Source of the DNA: an uncultured Clostridia bacterium
GTDB taxonomy: Bacteria; Bacillota; Clostridia; TANB77; CAG-508
Length of the DNA: 20,115 nt
Assembly: GCA_934168355.1 (NCBI GenBank)
Contig: CAKPNI010000023.1
Location: 1-20,115 of the forward strand
Reading direction: 5' to 3'
The translations under genes and the position numbers were made by a program. This document shows, one piece after another, positions 1 through 7,134 of the stretch; positions within the stretch are counted from its first letter, which is position 1, and each line of letters starts with the position of its first letter. The notes below the pieces were generated by a model that saw nothing but the letters and a program-made list of their open reading frames with translations, did not search any database and was not told where the DNA came from.

Positions 1-72
1 GAAAAAATAAAAGACAAAAAATTAAAATACGGAAAATTAGCTGATAGAGCACTTGAATATTTAGAAAAATAA
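1..72 (+). CDS. C-terminal end of an unidentified upstream gene (partial)
   Basis: The first 23 codons of the window are open in frame 1 and end with TAA at 70-72, nine bases before the next gene's ATG. The peptide ends KLADRALEYLEK. The strong SD (AAGGAG) for the next gene lies directly after the stop. This tight spacing suggests it belongs to the same polysaccharide operon and could be another glycosyltransferase, but too little is visible to assign a function. Start and product lie outside the window. Confidence 0.7.
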   Translation, partial: EKIKDKKLKYGKLADRALEYLEK

Positions 73-81
73 GGAGATAAT

Positions 82-1032
82 ATGCCAAAAGTTAGTTTAA
101 TAATACCAGTATATAATGTGGAAAACTATATAGAAAAATGTTTAGATTCGGTTATAAATCAAACATTAAAAGACATGGAAATAATAATTGTAAATGATGG
201 TTCAAAAGATTCGTCAAAACAAAAAATAGAAAAATATTTAAAAAAATATCCAACCATAAAATATTTGGAAAAAGAAAATGGTGGGTTATCAGACGCAAGA
301 AATTACGGTATGCCATATGCAACAGGGGAATATGTAGCATTTTTAGACTCAGATGATTATGTAGAAAAAACAATGTATGAAGAAATGTATAACCTTGGAA
401 AAAAAGAAAATGCAGATATGGTAGAATGTGATTTTGTTTGGGAATATCCAAATAAAAAAAGAGAAGATATAGGGGAAATATATAACACTAAAAAAGAAAT
501 GATAGAAAAAGGACATGTTGTTGCATGGAATAAATTAATAAAAAGAGAAATACTTGAAAAAACAAATATAAAATTTCCAGTGGGGTTGAGATATGAAGAT
601 ATGGAATTTTTTTATAAACTGGTTCCATATATAAACAAGGTTTCATTTGTAAAAAAATGCATGGTACACTATGTTCAACGAGAAGATTCAATAGCAAATA
701 CACAAAATTCTAGGACAAAAGAAGTTTTTAAAATATTAGATAATGTAATTTCATATTACAAAGAAAAAAATTTATATGATGAATACAAAGAGGAGCTAGA
801 GTACATATATGTTAGGTTTTTGTTATGTAGTTCATTAAAAAGAATGTGTAAAATAGAAGATAAAAGTGAGCGAAAACAAGCACAAAATGAAACATGGGAA
901 AATATAAATAAAAATTTTCCGGGATGGAGAAAAAATCCTATATTAAAAAAGAAAAAACTAAAAAATTTATATATAAAAAGTAATAACAAAATAACATTCA
1001 AAATTTATTGCTTTTTCCTACATCTGTTGTAA
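82..1032 (+). CDS. Glycosyltransferase family 2 (GT-A fold)
   Basis: A 316-aa protein opening with the classic GT2 N-terminus (VSLIIPVYNVENYIEKCLDS), then VNDGSKDSS at about 38-46, NGGLSDARNYG at about 66-76, and the DxD-type metal/nucleotide-sugar site LDSDDY at about 88-93. These identify an inverting nucleotide-sugar-dependent glycosyltransferase of the EpsJ/WaaV-like type, acting on the cytoplasmic face of the membrane on a lipid-linked glycan. No membrane segment is obvious, though the last ~25 residues are basic then hydrophobic and could associate with the membrane. It starts at ATG 82 behind AAGGAG. The next gene's SD immediately follows the TAA, so this is one operon with the next three genes. 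The sugar donor and acceptor cannot be predicted from the sequence. Confidence 0.92.
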   Translation: MPKVSLIIPVYNVENYIEKCLDSVINQTLKDMEIIIVNDGSKDSSKQKIEKYLKKYPTIKYLEKENGGLSDARNYGMPYATGEYVAFLDSDDYVEKTMYEEMYNLGKKENADMVECDFVWEYPNKKREDIGEIYNTKKEMIEKGHVVAWNKLIKREILEKTNIKFPVGLRYEDMEFFYKLVPYINKVSFVKKCMVHYVQREDSIANTQNSRTKEVFKILDNVISYYKEKNLYDEYKEELEYIYVRFLLCSSLKRMCKIEDKSERKQAQNETWENINKNFPGWRKNPILKKKKLKNLYIKSNNKITFKIYCFFLHLL

Positions 1033-1046
1033 AGGAGGAGCAAAAA

Positions 1047-2459
1047 ATGAAATTAAAAGAAAAATTAAGTTTAGAAAATTTAATGTGCTTATTTGTAATA
1101 CTTTGCCCAGTACTAGATATGATAAGCTTTTTATTTAGAAACTACTTTGATACATCAATTTCACCAACAACAGTCCTAAGACCAATAATACCATGTATAG
1201 TATTTGGAATTTTATTTTTCAAAGAAAAAAATAAGGGGAAAAAAGTTGTAGTAGGATTATGTTATCTAATATATTCTATAATCCATTTGATAATATTTCA
1301 AAAATTACACAATGGAAGCTCATATGGAAACATAACAAATGAAGCACAATACTTAATAAATTATGGAATAATGATAATGAATTTATATTTGTTTTTTACA
1401 GTAATAAAAGATAAGGGAAAGCTTCAAAAATCAGTATTAATAAGTATTTCGACTTATGTGATATCATTATTTTTCTCAATAATAACCCAAACATCATCAT
1501 CCACATACCTAGAGGGATTAGGATATAAAGGATATTTTGAGTCAGGAAATAGTCTATGTACAGTTTTGCTTTTAGGATTATGTATAATATTTGGAGATTT
1601 TAACTTAAAAGATTGGAAAAAATTAGTACTAATAATTCTAACAGGAATATATCTTGCAATGTTATCAGGAATGAGAACAGGATTATTTGGTTTTAGCTTA
1701 ATAATGGCTGTATTTATCCTAGGAAAATTTTTTATAAATATAAGAGATAATGTAAAATTTACCAAAAAGCAAATAGCAGTAATTGTTGTAGCAATAATAA
1801 TTTCTATAATTATGATAACCTTTTTAGGTTCGCAAACAATTGAAAGAAGAAAGCTATTAAAACAAAATGAAGGAACAAATATTGATGAAGAAACAGGAGA
1901 AGCAAGATTTGTTACAGGAGATATTTTAACCCTTTATAAAAAAATTCAAAATGATGAAATAGATGAAAATTACATGTCAGAAGCTGAAAAAAGAGCAATA
2001 GTGAAATTCTGTGATTATGCTAAAAAGACAAACCTATCAAATGTAAACCTAAGAAAACAACAACTCATTTATAATATAATTTTAGTTAAAGAACAAAAAA
2101 ATCCATTATTAATATTATTTGGAAATGGATATAAAAATCAAACAGGAGAATTGGTTATGGAAATGGAATTACCAGCTTTTGTTTGTAATTTTGGAATAGT
2201 AGGATTTATTTTGTATTTTGGACCATTTGCAGTGATAATTTGCGGAGCTTTTTGGAAGGCATGGAAAAATAGAAAAGAAATAAAAATTGATACGGTTATG
2301 AATTTGTTTGGCATGTTGTTAGCAGTTGGTTTATCGTGTTTTTCTGGGTATGTGTTTTTTAACTTATCAAGTATGACGATGGCAATAATAATTGGTAAAT
2401 TGTCCTTAAAAGAACCGGTCCTAAAAGAACATGTCCACAAAAGAACCGGTCCCAAATGA
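1047..2459 (+). CDS. O-antigen ligase/polymerase-like polytopic membrane protein
   Basis: A 470-aa protein from ATG 1047, chosen because AAAGGAGGAG (1031-1040) sits six bases upstream; the in-frame ATG at 1008 lies inside the previous gene and lacks an SD. Many hydrophobic segments are visible (for example about 13-30, 45-62, 69-85, 170-185, 190-230 and 240-265), followed by a long charged loop (about 270-370) and two or three C-terminal segments. The segment ending MLSGMRTGLFG resembles the conserved loop of the O-antigen ligase/Wzy family. It would polymerise or ligate lipid-linked repeat units outside the membrane, which matches the flanking glycosyltransferases. The last ~17 residues (KEPVLKEHVHKRTGPK) are encoded by a GGTCCC repeat and probably are not ancestral. 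The stop TGA lies inside the repeat. Confidence 0.8.
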   Translation: MKLKEKLSLENLMCLFVILCPVLDMISFLFRNYFDTSISPTTVLRPIIPCIVFGILFFKEKNKGKKVVVGLCYLIYSIIHLIIFQKLHNGSSYGNITNEAQYLINYGIMIMNLYLFFTVIKDKGKLQKSVLISISTYVISLFFSIITQTSSSTYLEGLGYKGYFESGNSLCTVLLLGLCIIFGDFNLKDWKKLVLIILTGIYLAMLSGMRTGLFGFSLIMAVFILGKFFINIRDNVKFTKKQIAVIVVAIIISIIMITFLGSQTIERRKLLKQNEGTNIDEETGEARFVTGDILTLYKKIQNDEIDENYMSEAEKRAIVKFCDYAKKTNLSNVNLRKQQLIYNIILVKEQKNPLLILFGNGYKNQTGELVMEMELPAFVCNFGIVGFILYFGPFAVIICGAFWKAWKNRKEIKIDTVMNLFGMLLAVGLSCFSGYVFFNLSSMTMAIIIGKLSLKEPVLKEHVHKRTGPK

Positions 2460-2461
2460 AC
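2408..2461 (+). repeat. GGTCCC-family repeat, locus 1 (two direct units)
   Basis: Two 23-bp direct units, 2408-2430 and 2439-2461, differ at two positions and are separated by ATGTCCAC. Each has the form AAAAGAAC-CGGTCC-(C/T)-AAA(A/T)GAAC. The array lies in frame over the last codons of the polymerase-like gene. In the second unit an A-to-T change relative to the locus at 3.6 kb produces ATGA at 2456-2459, which gives the stop codon of the upstream gene. Members of the same family lie at 3576-3635, 8844-8895 and 13088-13191. Confidence 0.85.
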
Positions 2462-2482
2462 AAAAGGCAAGAAAGGAAGAAA

Positions 2483-3598
2483 ATGAAAAAAATAGTATTT
2501 GGAATAACGAGCCTAGGAATAGGAGGAGCAGAAAGAGTATTAGTTGATATAGTAAATAAACTCCAAAATGAATATGACATAACAATATTTACTATATATG
2601 GAAAAGGAGCATTTGAAAAAGAATTATCAAAAAATATAAAATTAATAAGGCTATATGATAATACATATGAAGAAATGAGCAAATTAAAGAAAAGAATAAT
2701 CCCCATAAAGGTTCTAATAAGTGGAAAATCTATATACAAAAAATATATACAAGGAAAGTTTGATGTAGAGGTAGCTTTTCTTGAGGGACCTATTACAAGA
2801 CTTTTTAAATATGGTAAATCAAATAAAAAAATTGTATGGGTTCATAATGATATAGCAAAAGTTTTTGGGGATAATTCTAAAGCAAAATTAAAGCTTAAAG
2901 TCGATAAAAAAATATATAGTAAATATGATAAAATAGTTTTTGTAAGCAAAGACAATAAAAATTCATTTAATAGAGTATATAATGATATTCCTAATTTGGT
3001 GGAAAAAGAAGAAGTTATTTATAATTATATAGATAAAGATAGGATAATAGAAAAATCAAAGGAACAGATTGGACAAGAATATATTGACAAAAATATGCCA
3101 TCTATTATTACTGTTGCAAGACTTGTAGAACAAAAAGCAATTGATAGATTGATAAATGTTCATAAAAGACTTATAGATGATGGAGTTATGCATAATATTT
3201 ATGTAATAGGAGATGGACCTGAAAAGGAAAATTTGCAAAAGCAAATAAAAGAACTTAAGGTAGAAGATACTTTTAAACTTATGGGTAAAAGAGAAAATCC
3301 ATATCCATATATAAAACAAGCTGATTATTTTGCTTTACTTTCTAAGTTTGAGGGATATGGAATGGTTATTGATGAAGCTAAAATTTTGAATAAGAAGATA
3401 ATTATTACAGATACTGCAGCGAAGGAAGCGGTAAAAGGATATGCTCAAAAACTAATTTTACAAAATACGGAAGATGCAATTTATGAGGGATTGAAACAGG
3501 TTATTTTGAAAAATGTTGTTTTTGATGATAGTGAAAGTATTTTTGATAATGAATTTTTGTTGGAAGAGATAAAACGTTCTTTTGGGACCGGTTCTTAA
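2483..3598 (+). CDS. Glycosyltransferase family 4 (GT-B fold)
   Basis: A 371-aa GT-B enzyme. The N-terminal half has GITSLGIGGAERVLVDI (the glycine-rich acceptor-domain loop of GT4 enzymes). The C-terminal half has VARLVEQKAIDRLI, VIGDGPEKENL and EGYGMVIDEA, matching the GT4 (Pfam Glycos_transf_1) nucleotide-sugar site with its EX7E-like motif. It would add a sugar with retention of configuration to the growing lipid-linked glycan in the cytoplasm. I chose ATG 2483, preceded by AAAGGAAG; the in-frame ATG at 2456 overlaps the previous stop (ATGA) but has no SD and lies in a repeat. The last residues (SFGTGS) and the TAA come from another copy of the repeat, so the original C-terminus has probably been altered. 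Confidence 0.9.
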   Translation: MKKIVFGITSLGIGGAERVLVDIVNKLQNEYDITIFTIYGKGAFEKELSKNIKLIRLYDNTYEEMSKLKKRIIPIKVLISGKSIYKKYIQGKFDVEVAFLEGPITRLFKYGKSNKKIVWVHNDIAKVFGDNSKAKLKLKVDKKIYSKYDKIVFVSKDNKNSFNRVYNDIPNLVEKEEVIYNYIDKDRIIEKSKEQIGQEYIDKNMPSIITVARLVEQKAIDRLINVHKRLIDDGVMHNIYVIGDGPEKENLQKQIKELKVEDTFKLMGKRENPYPYIKQADYFALLSKFEGYGMVIDEAKILNKKIIITDTAAKEAVKGYAQKLILQNTEDAIYEGLKQVILKNVVFDDSESIFDNEFLLEEIKRSFGTGS

Positions 3599-3635
3599 AA
3601 GAACATGTTCACAAAAGAACCGGTCCCAAAAGAAC
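3576..3635 (+). repeat. GGTCCC-family repeat, locus 2 (perfect 21-bp inverted repeat)
   Basis: The arms 3576-3596 and 3615-3635 are perfect reverse complements (21 bp) around an 18-nt loop that contains the palindrome GAACATGTTC (3601-3610). The right arm plus its flank (3613-3635) matches the unit of locus 1, and the middle (3597-3612) matches locus 1 at 2423-2438 with one change. The left arm is in the opposite orientation to its locus-1 counterpart. The palindromic centre ACCGGT is where the two orientations are joined. The left arm encodes the end of the GT4 gene, with stop TAA 3596-3598. The element sits just upstream of the SD of the next gene and would form a strong RNA stem in the operon mRNA. 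Confidence 0.9.
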
Positions 3636-3656
3636 AAAAAACTGAAAGGAGAAAAA

Positions 3657-4541
3657 ATGAAACTAAGCATATTAACTGCAACATATAACAGAGGAAAATA
3701 TCTTCAAAAATTATATGATAGCATAAAAGAGAATTTAAAATATAGCCTAAATTGTGAGTGGATAATAATAGATGATGGCTCAACCGATGATACCAAAACA
3801 TATGTAAAAAAATTTAAAGATGAAAATATCATTCCAATAATATATTACTACCAAAAAAACAATGGTAAAATGTCAGCAATAAATGAAGCTGTAAAGCTAG
3901 CAACGGGAAATCTAATCGTAGACTGCGATTCAGATGATTATTTTGTACCAGATGCATTCCAAAAAATTGAAAAAAACGCAAATAAATTATTAAGTAATGA
4001 AAATTTATATGCAATGGTATTTTTGAAAAAAGAAAATGATGGCAAAATAAGCGGAAAAGAATTTAAAAGTCAAGAGCAAGTAACATCTATGTTTGATTTG
4101 TATTTTAAGGATGATATTCAAGGTGAAAAAATAATTGTTTTTAATAGTAAAATAAGAAAAATGTATTCTCATCAATTAGAACATAATGAGAAATTTATAA
4201 CGGAATCTAGAATGTATCATAAAATGGATGAAAAGTATAAGGTAATTGCTATTAATGATGTTGTAGAACAGGGAAGTTATATTGATGGGGGATATACTAA
4301 GAATATAAGTAAGACCTTTAAAGAATCTCCTTTTGGGTATTATATGTATTTCAAAGAGATTTTATCTAAAGATATGAATGGAGTTTTATTTGGTAAAAGG
4401 CTGTATGCTATTAAGCATTATATTTTATTTAGTTATTTGACAAATAATAAATTTGATGATAGTTTTATGAAAGATAAATTAAATAAAAGTTTATATAGGC
4501 TATTGTATGTGCCGGGAATTATGAAGAGTAAGAAATTTTAG
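3657..4541 (+). CDS. Glycosyltransferase family 2 (GT-A fold)
   Basis: A 294-aa protein with the GT2 signature: SILTATYNRGKYLQKLYDS at the N-terminus, WIIIDDGSTDDT at about 40-51, a glycine-asparagine rich turn (NNGKMSAINEA) and DCDSDDYF at about 90-97 as the metal/donor site. It is likely another nucleotide-sugar transferase of the same surface-glycan pathway. The C-terminal part (about 180-290) is not a recognisable domain to me. I start it at ATG 3657 behind AAAGGAG (3645-3651); a longer in-frame version from 3582 would be encoded by the repeat and is unlikely. It ends 18 bases before the BofA-like gene, which has its own SD. Confidence 0.9.
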   Translation: MKLSILTATYNRGKYLQKLYDSIKENLKYSLNCEWIIIDDGSTDDTKTYVKKFKDENIIPIIYYYQKNNGKMSAINEAVKLATGNLIVDCDSDDYFVPDAFQKIEKNANKLLSNENLYAMVFLKKENDGKISGKEFKSQEQVTSMFDLYFKDDIQGEKIIVFNSKIRKMYSHQLEHNEKFITESRMYHKMDEKYKVIAINDVVEQGSYIDGGYTKNISKTFKESPFGYYMYFKEILSKDMNGVLFGKRLYAIKHYILFSYLTNNKFDDSFMKDKLNKSLYRLLYVPGIMKSKKF

Positions 4542-4559
4542 TGAAAGGGAGATAAAAAA

Positions 4560-4811
4560 ATGGAATATTTAAGTTTTTTAGTTGCACTTATTGTCTTGTA
4601 CATAGTTTTAAAAATTATTGCAGCACCTGTTAAGATTATAATTAAACTTATGATAAATGCTTTTGTAGGTGGAGTTGTGTTGTTTTTGATTAATTTAGTA
4701 GGTGCAAGTTTTGGTTTTGTACTTAATATTACTTGGCTAACTTCTTTGATTGTTGGTATTTTTGGAGTACCGGGAGTTGTGCTTGTGATATTGCTTCAAA
4801 TTGTTATGTAG
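4560..4811 (+). CDS. bofA: BofA-family small membrane protein
   Basis: An 83-aa, almost entirely hydrophobic protein with about three membrane segments. The C-terminal half (NLVGASFGFVLNITWLTSLI, then VGIFGVPGVVLVILL) closely follows the conserved core of the pro-sigma-K processing inhibitor BofA family: N, G, N, T, then a GVPGV loop. In Bacillus, BofA holds the SpoIVFB protease inactive in the outer forespore membrane. In many Clostridia this family member is found without SpoIVFB and its role is unclear. It has a weak SD (GGGAGAT) and lies 18 bases behind the GT2 gene, so it may be co-transcribed with the polysaccharide genes. That is an unusual neighbourhood, and no other sporulation gene is in view. 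Confidence 0.8.
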   Translation: MEYLSFLVALIVLYIVLKIIAAPVKIIIKLMINAFVGGVVLFLINLVGASFGFVLNITWLTSLIVGIFGVPGVVLVILLQIVM

Positions 4812-4834
4812 AATTATCTCATGAGGTGATATAA

Positions 4835-4930
4835 ATGGAAGATTACGCAAATGAAAGACTGGAATTTTTAAAAGATATAATAATAGAAGAATTTGAAAAG
4901 TTTTTGACTGAAAGTAAAAAGGAAACCTGA
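4835..4930 (+). CDS. 31-aa acidic small ORF overlapping a terminator
   Basis: ATG 4835 follows AGGTGAT at good spacing and opens 31 codons (MEDYANERLEFLKDIIIEEF...) ending at TGA 4928-4930. The peptide is charged and amphipathic, probably helical. Its last codons form the left arm of the terminator at 4917-4945 and its stop codon falls in the hairpin loop, so a ribosome finishing this ORF would block terminator folding. It lies 23 bases after the BofA-like gene. I do not recognise the peptide. It may be a real small protein or a translated leader; spacing and SD favour translation. Confidence 0.5.
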   Translation: MEDYANERLEFLKDIIIEEFEKFLTESKKET

Positions 4931-4945
4931 TATAGGTTTCCTTTT
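4917..4945. terminator. Rho-independent terminator, probably bidirectional
   Basis: Perfect 11-bp stem AAAAGGAAACC (4917-4927) / GGTTTCCTTTT (4935-4945) with a 7-nt loop. It lies between the plus-strand bofA unit and the minus-strand rpsT gene, which converge here. The U-rich right arm serves the plus strand, and the A-run at the left end gives a T-rich tail for the minus strand. Confidence 0.8.
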
Positions 4946-4969
4946 AAAAAACTATGCATAATCTTTTAA

Positions 4970-5018
4970 AATTATAAATTAACTAATTAATATACGGCCG
5001 ATTAATCAATTTATAATT
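4970..5018. repeat. A+T-rich inverted repeat at the 3' end of rpsT
   Basis: AATTATAAATT (4970-4980) is the exact reverse complement of 5008-5018. An inner ATTAAT pair (4986-4991 / 5001-5006) surrounds a CGGCCG centre (4995-5000). The right arm overlaps the rpsT stop codon (minus strand). It may protect the 3' end or help termination of rpsT, but there is no adjoining U-tract and the stem is weak, so this is uncertain. Confidence 0.4.
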
Positions 5019-5283
5019 AAGCCATAGCTGCATTTAATTTTTTAGCCAAATTAGATTTTTTTCTAGCTGCAGTATTTTTAACTAAAACACCTTTTGTACA
5101 AGCTTGGTCAATTTTCTTTGTAGCTTGAGAGAATAGAACTTTAGCTTCGTCTATTTTTCCAGCTTCAATAGCTTCTTCAAATTTTCTTACAGCTGATTTA
5201 TATCCAGATTTAATCATATTATTTCTTAATGTTTTCTTTTCGATTATTTTAACTCTTTTTTTAGCTGATTTTATGTTTGGCAT
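5017..5283 (-). CDS. rpsT: 30S ribosomal protein S20
   Basis: An 88-aa basic protein with the S20 pattern: MPNIKSAKKRVK at the N-terminus (lysine/arginine-rich, binding the 5' domain of 16S rRNA), alternating helices through the centre (SAVRKFEEAIEAG) and the conserved C-terminal KGVLVKNTAARKKSNLAKKL. Length is normal for S20. The ATG is preceded on the minus strand by AAAGGAGGTGCC. It is transcribed alone from its own promoter (5326-5354) and faces the bofA unit convergently. The promoter carries a dyad described separately. Confidence 0.97.
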   Translation of the reverse strand: MPNIKSAKKRVKIIEKKTLRNNMIKSGYKSAVRKFEEAIEAGKIDEAKVLFSQATKKIDQACTKGVLVKNTAARKKSNLAKKLNAAMA

Positions 5284-5318
5284 TTATGGCACCTCCTTTA
5301 GTTCTCTTAATTTATAAC

Positions 5319-5354
5319 ACCCACTATTCTATCACAAAATAGTGGGTTTGACAA
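5319..5354 (-). promoter_or_regulatory. rpsT promoter overlapped by a 10-bp dyad (possible operator)
   Basis: On the minus strand: -35 TTGTCA (5354-5349), a 17-bp spacer and extended -10 TGATAGAAT (hexamer 5331-5326). The inverted repeat ACCCACTATT (5319-5328) / AATAGTGGGT (5338-5347), with a 9-nt centre, covers the -10 and most of the spacer. There is no U-tract after it in the yvcK direction, so it does not look like a yvcK terminator. An operator for a dimeric repressor is an inference from its position. Confidence 0.65.
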
Positions 5355-5362
5355 GCTTTTTT

Positions 5363-6319
5363 CTAATTTTTTCTCATCAAATAAGAAAAAATCATAGAAC
5401 TAAGTTTTAGACTATCATGTTTAATAGTTCCATCATCAGTAACGAGTAAATCATCTTCCAAAACTTCGTAACTTGCATCTTTCATATTATCATAATCAAT
5501 TTTAACTAAATCTTTTTCTTCTTCACGAGAATATTTATCAAGAATTTCTTGTGGAAGAACAGTATTACTAACAATAACGCAATCTACTGCATTTTTTCCA
5601 AGATATTTTTCCAAAGTTTTCATATGGTCACTAACACCAAAATTATCAGTTTCACCGGGCTGAGTCATAGCATTGCAAACATACATAACTTTGGCTTTAG
5701 ATTTATTAATACTGTCTACAACATCTTTGCAAATAAGGTGTGGAAGTAAGCTAGTATAAAGGCTTCCCATACTTAATATTATTAAATCTGCTTCAGCAAT
5801 TGCATCAAAAACTTCTGGGAAAATAGTAGGGTCTTCTTTATAAAAAATTCTCTTGTATTGTTTGTGAGCCTGAGTGATTTCTTCTTCTCCTTCAATAATT
5901 TCTCCATCAACAGTTTCACCCATCAATGTCAAGTAATCCTCAGAAAGGGGAAGAACAGTATGTTCAACTCTTAGAAGTTTACTAAAATATTCAATACTTG
6001 TTTTTAAACTACCAGTTTTTTTATAAAGTGATGTCAAAATTAAATTTCCCATAGAATGACCATTTAAATCACTATATGTAGACATTCTATATTCCATAAT
6101 ATCTTTAACTTCACTTGGAAGTGTAGATAGATTACTTAAAACATGACGTATATCACCAACTGCAGGTGTTGAGAATTCTTTTCTTAATCTACCTGTACTG
6201 CGTCCATTATCAGAAACTGTAATTACTGCTGTTATATCAACAGGGAAATATTTTAAACCTCTTAAAATAGTAGAAGCCCCTGTACCTCCACCTAAAAGTA
6301 CTATTTTTTTTCTTTGCAT
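5363..6319 (-). CDS. yvcK: YvcK/MgfK-type gluconeogenesis factor (CofD-like fold)
   Basis: A 318-aa protein beginning KKIVLLGGGTGASTILRGLK, the glycine-rich nucleotide-binding loop of the YvcK/CofD family, followed by VITVSDNGRSTGRLRKEF and PAVGDIRHVLSNLS, both hallmark segments. YvcK proteins bind UDP-sugars and are needed for growth on gluconeogenic carbon sources and for normal peptidoglycan synthesis and cell shape in Bacillus. Length is normal. The start is preceded by GGAGGAA. In most Bacillota yvcK sits between rapZ and whiA; here neither is present, and it follows a HAD-family gene by 36 bases on the same strand, so the usual cluster has been broken up or rearranged. Confidence 0.95.
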   Translation of the reverse strand: MQRKKIVLLGGGTGASTILRGLKYFPVDITAVITVSDNGRSTGRLRKEFSTPAVGDIRHVLSNLSTLPSEVKDIMEYRMSTYSDLNGHSMGNLILTSLYKKTGSLKTSIEYFSKLLRVEHTVLPLSEDYLTLMGETVDGEIIEGEEEITQAHKQYKRIFYKEDPTIFPEVFDAIAEADLIILSMGSLYTSLLPHLICKDVVDSINKSKAKVMYVCNAMTQPGETDNFGVSDHMKTLEKYLGKNAVDCVIVSNTVLPQEILDKYSREEEKDLVKIDYDNMKDASYEVLEDDLLVTDDGTIKHDSLKLSSMIFSYLMRKN

Positions 6320-6355
6320 ATTTTATTCCTCCATAAATTGGTATGTATATTTATT

Positions 6356-6982
6356 TCATAAATTTGACTGTAGTTCGTCTAAACTTTTTACTTCTGGAAT
6401 AGGAAGATTGGTTTCTATTTCAGAATATGTATCGTTTTTTCTTCTAATTCTAAAAATTTTTAAAGGTTTATTTTTGTAAATTGATATTAAATCTTTTGGC
6501 TTATCATCAATAAATATACATTTTGAAAAGTCAAGAGGTATTTCTCCTTTTAAAGATGTTGTGGGGAAAATGCCATCAACATATGGCAATATTCCAGAAC
6601 CAGCAATTTTTATAGTTTGAAAATATACCTCATTTTCATTATATGATAATATGTATATTTTATGATTTTGCTCTTTTAAAGATTCCAAAAATGAAATACT
6701 GTCAGAAAATAGATATTGTTTTCCATTTGCAATTACAGTATTTATAATTTGGGTTGCTTCACTTTTATTGTAATTATATTGAATTGCATAATATTCAATT
6801 AATTTATATATATCATAAATATTGTTAGTTCCTCTTTTGAATTTGTTTTTTAACATTTTATAAATATCATCTAAATCTTTTGCAAGAGTCTGTGACATGT
6901 ATAAGGCTAAAGCTTTTAGCATATCCTCAGTTAAAAGAGGAGTGTTATATAATGTATGGTCAAAATCTATAAAAAAATTCAT
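6356..6982 (-). CDS. HAD-superfamily hydrolase
   Basis: A 208-aa protein starting MNFFIDFDHTLYNT: the DxDxT motif I of haloacid-dehalogenase hydrolases, with D6 the likely nucleophile and D8 the general acid/base. Motif II is ILSYNENE (serine) and motif III/IV is CIFIDDKPKDL (paired acidic residues for magnesium). A helical cap lies between motifs I and II (about 15-95). This suggests a small-molecule phosphatase with unknown substrate. The start at 6982 is supported by GGGAGGA; an in-frame start 13 codons upstream lacks an SD. It is the first gene of a probable two-gene unit with yvcK, transcribed from the promoter at 7012-7040. Confidence 0.85.
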   Translation of the reverse strand: MNFFIDFDHTLYNTPLLTEDMLKALALYMSQTLAKDLDDIYKMLKNKFKRGTNNIYDIYKLIEYYAIQYNYNKSEATQIINTVIANGKQYLFSDSISFLESLKEQNHKIYILSYNENEVYFQTIKIAGSGILPYVDGIFPTTSLKGEIPLDFSKCIFIDDKPKDLISIYKNKPLKIFRIRRKNDTYSEIETNLPIPEVKSLDELQSNL

Positions 6983-7011
6983 TTTTCCTCCCAAATTTAA
7001 AAACTTTTTAT

Positions 7012-7040
7012 ATATTAGCATAATAGCGGTTTCAAGTCAA
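7012..7040 (-). promoter_or_regulatory. Promoter for the HAD-yvcK unit
   Basis: On the minus strand: TTGACT (7040-7035), a 17-bp spacer and TAATAT (7017-7012), with TGC just before the -10 (extended -10). It lies 29 bases upstream of the HAD start codon and is back to back with the rpiB promoter. Confidence 0.75.
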
Positions 7041-7073
7041 GTAATTGAAAAATAACAAATTTTCCACTTTATA

Positions 7074-7102
7074 TTGAATTATTAAACAAATTATGCTATA
7101 TT
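7074..7102 (+). promoter_or_regulatory. Promoter for the rpiB-wecA unit
   Basis: TTGAAT (7074-7079), a 17-bp spacer and TATATT (7097-7102), with TGC before the -10 (extended -10). It is divergent from the HAD promoter, and the two -35 boxes are about 33 bases apart. Confidence 0.75.
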
Positions 7103-7134
7103 AAAACAAAAGGAATTCAAAGGAGGAAAAAAAT

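Noticed and set aside
1008..1046. Upstream start for the polymerase-like gene
   Set aside because: It lies inside the GT2 gene with no SD, whereas ATG 1047 follows AAAGGAGGAG at ideal spacing.
3582..3656. 25-codon N-terminal extension of the second GT2 gene
   Set aside because: It is encoded by the GGTCCC repeat and would precede the canonical GT2 start; ATG 3657 has the SD.
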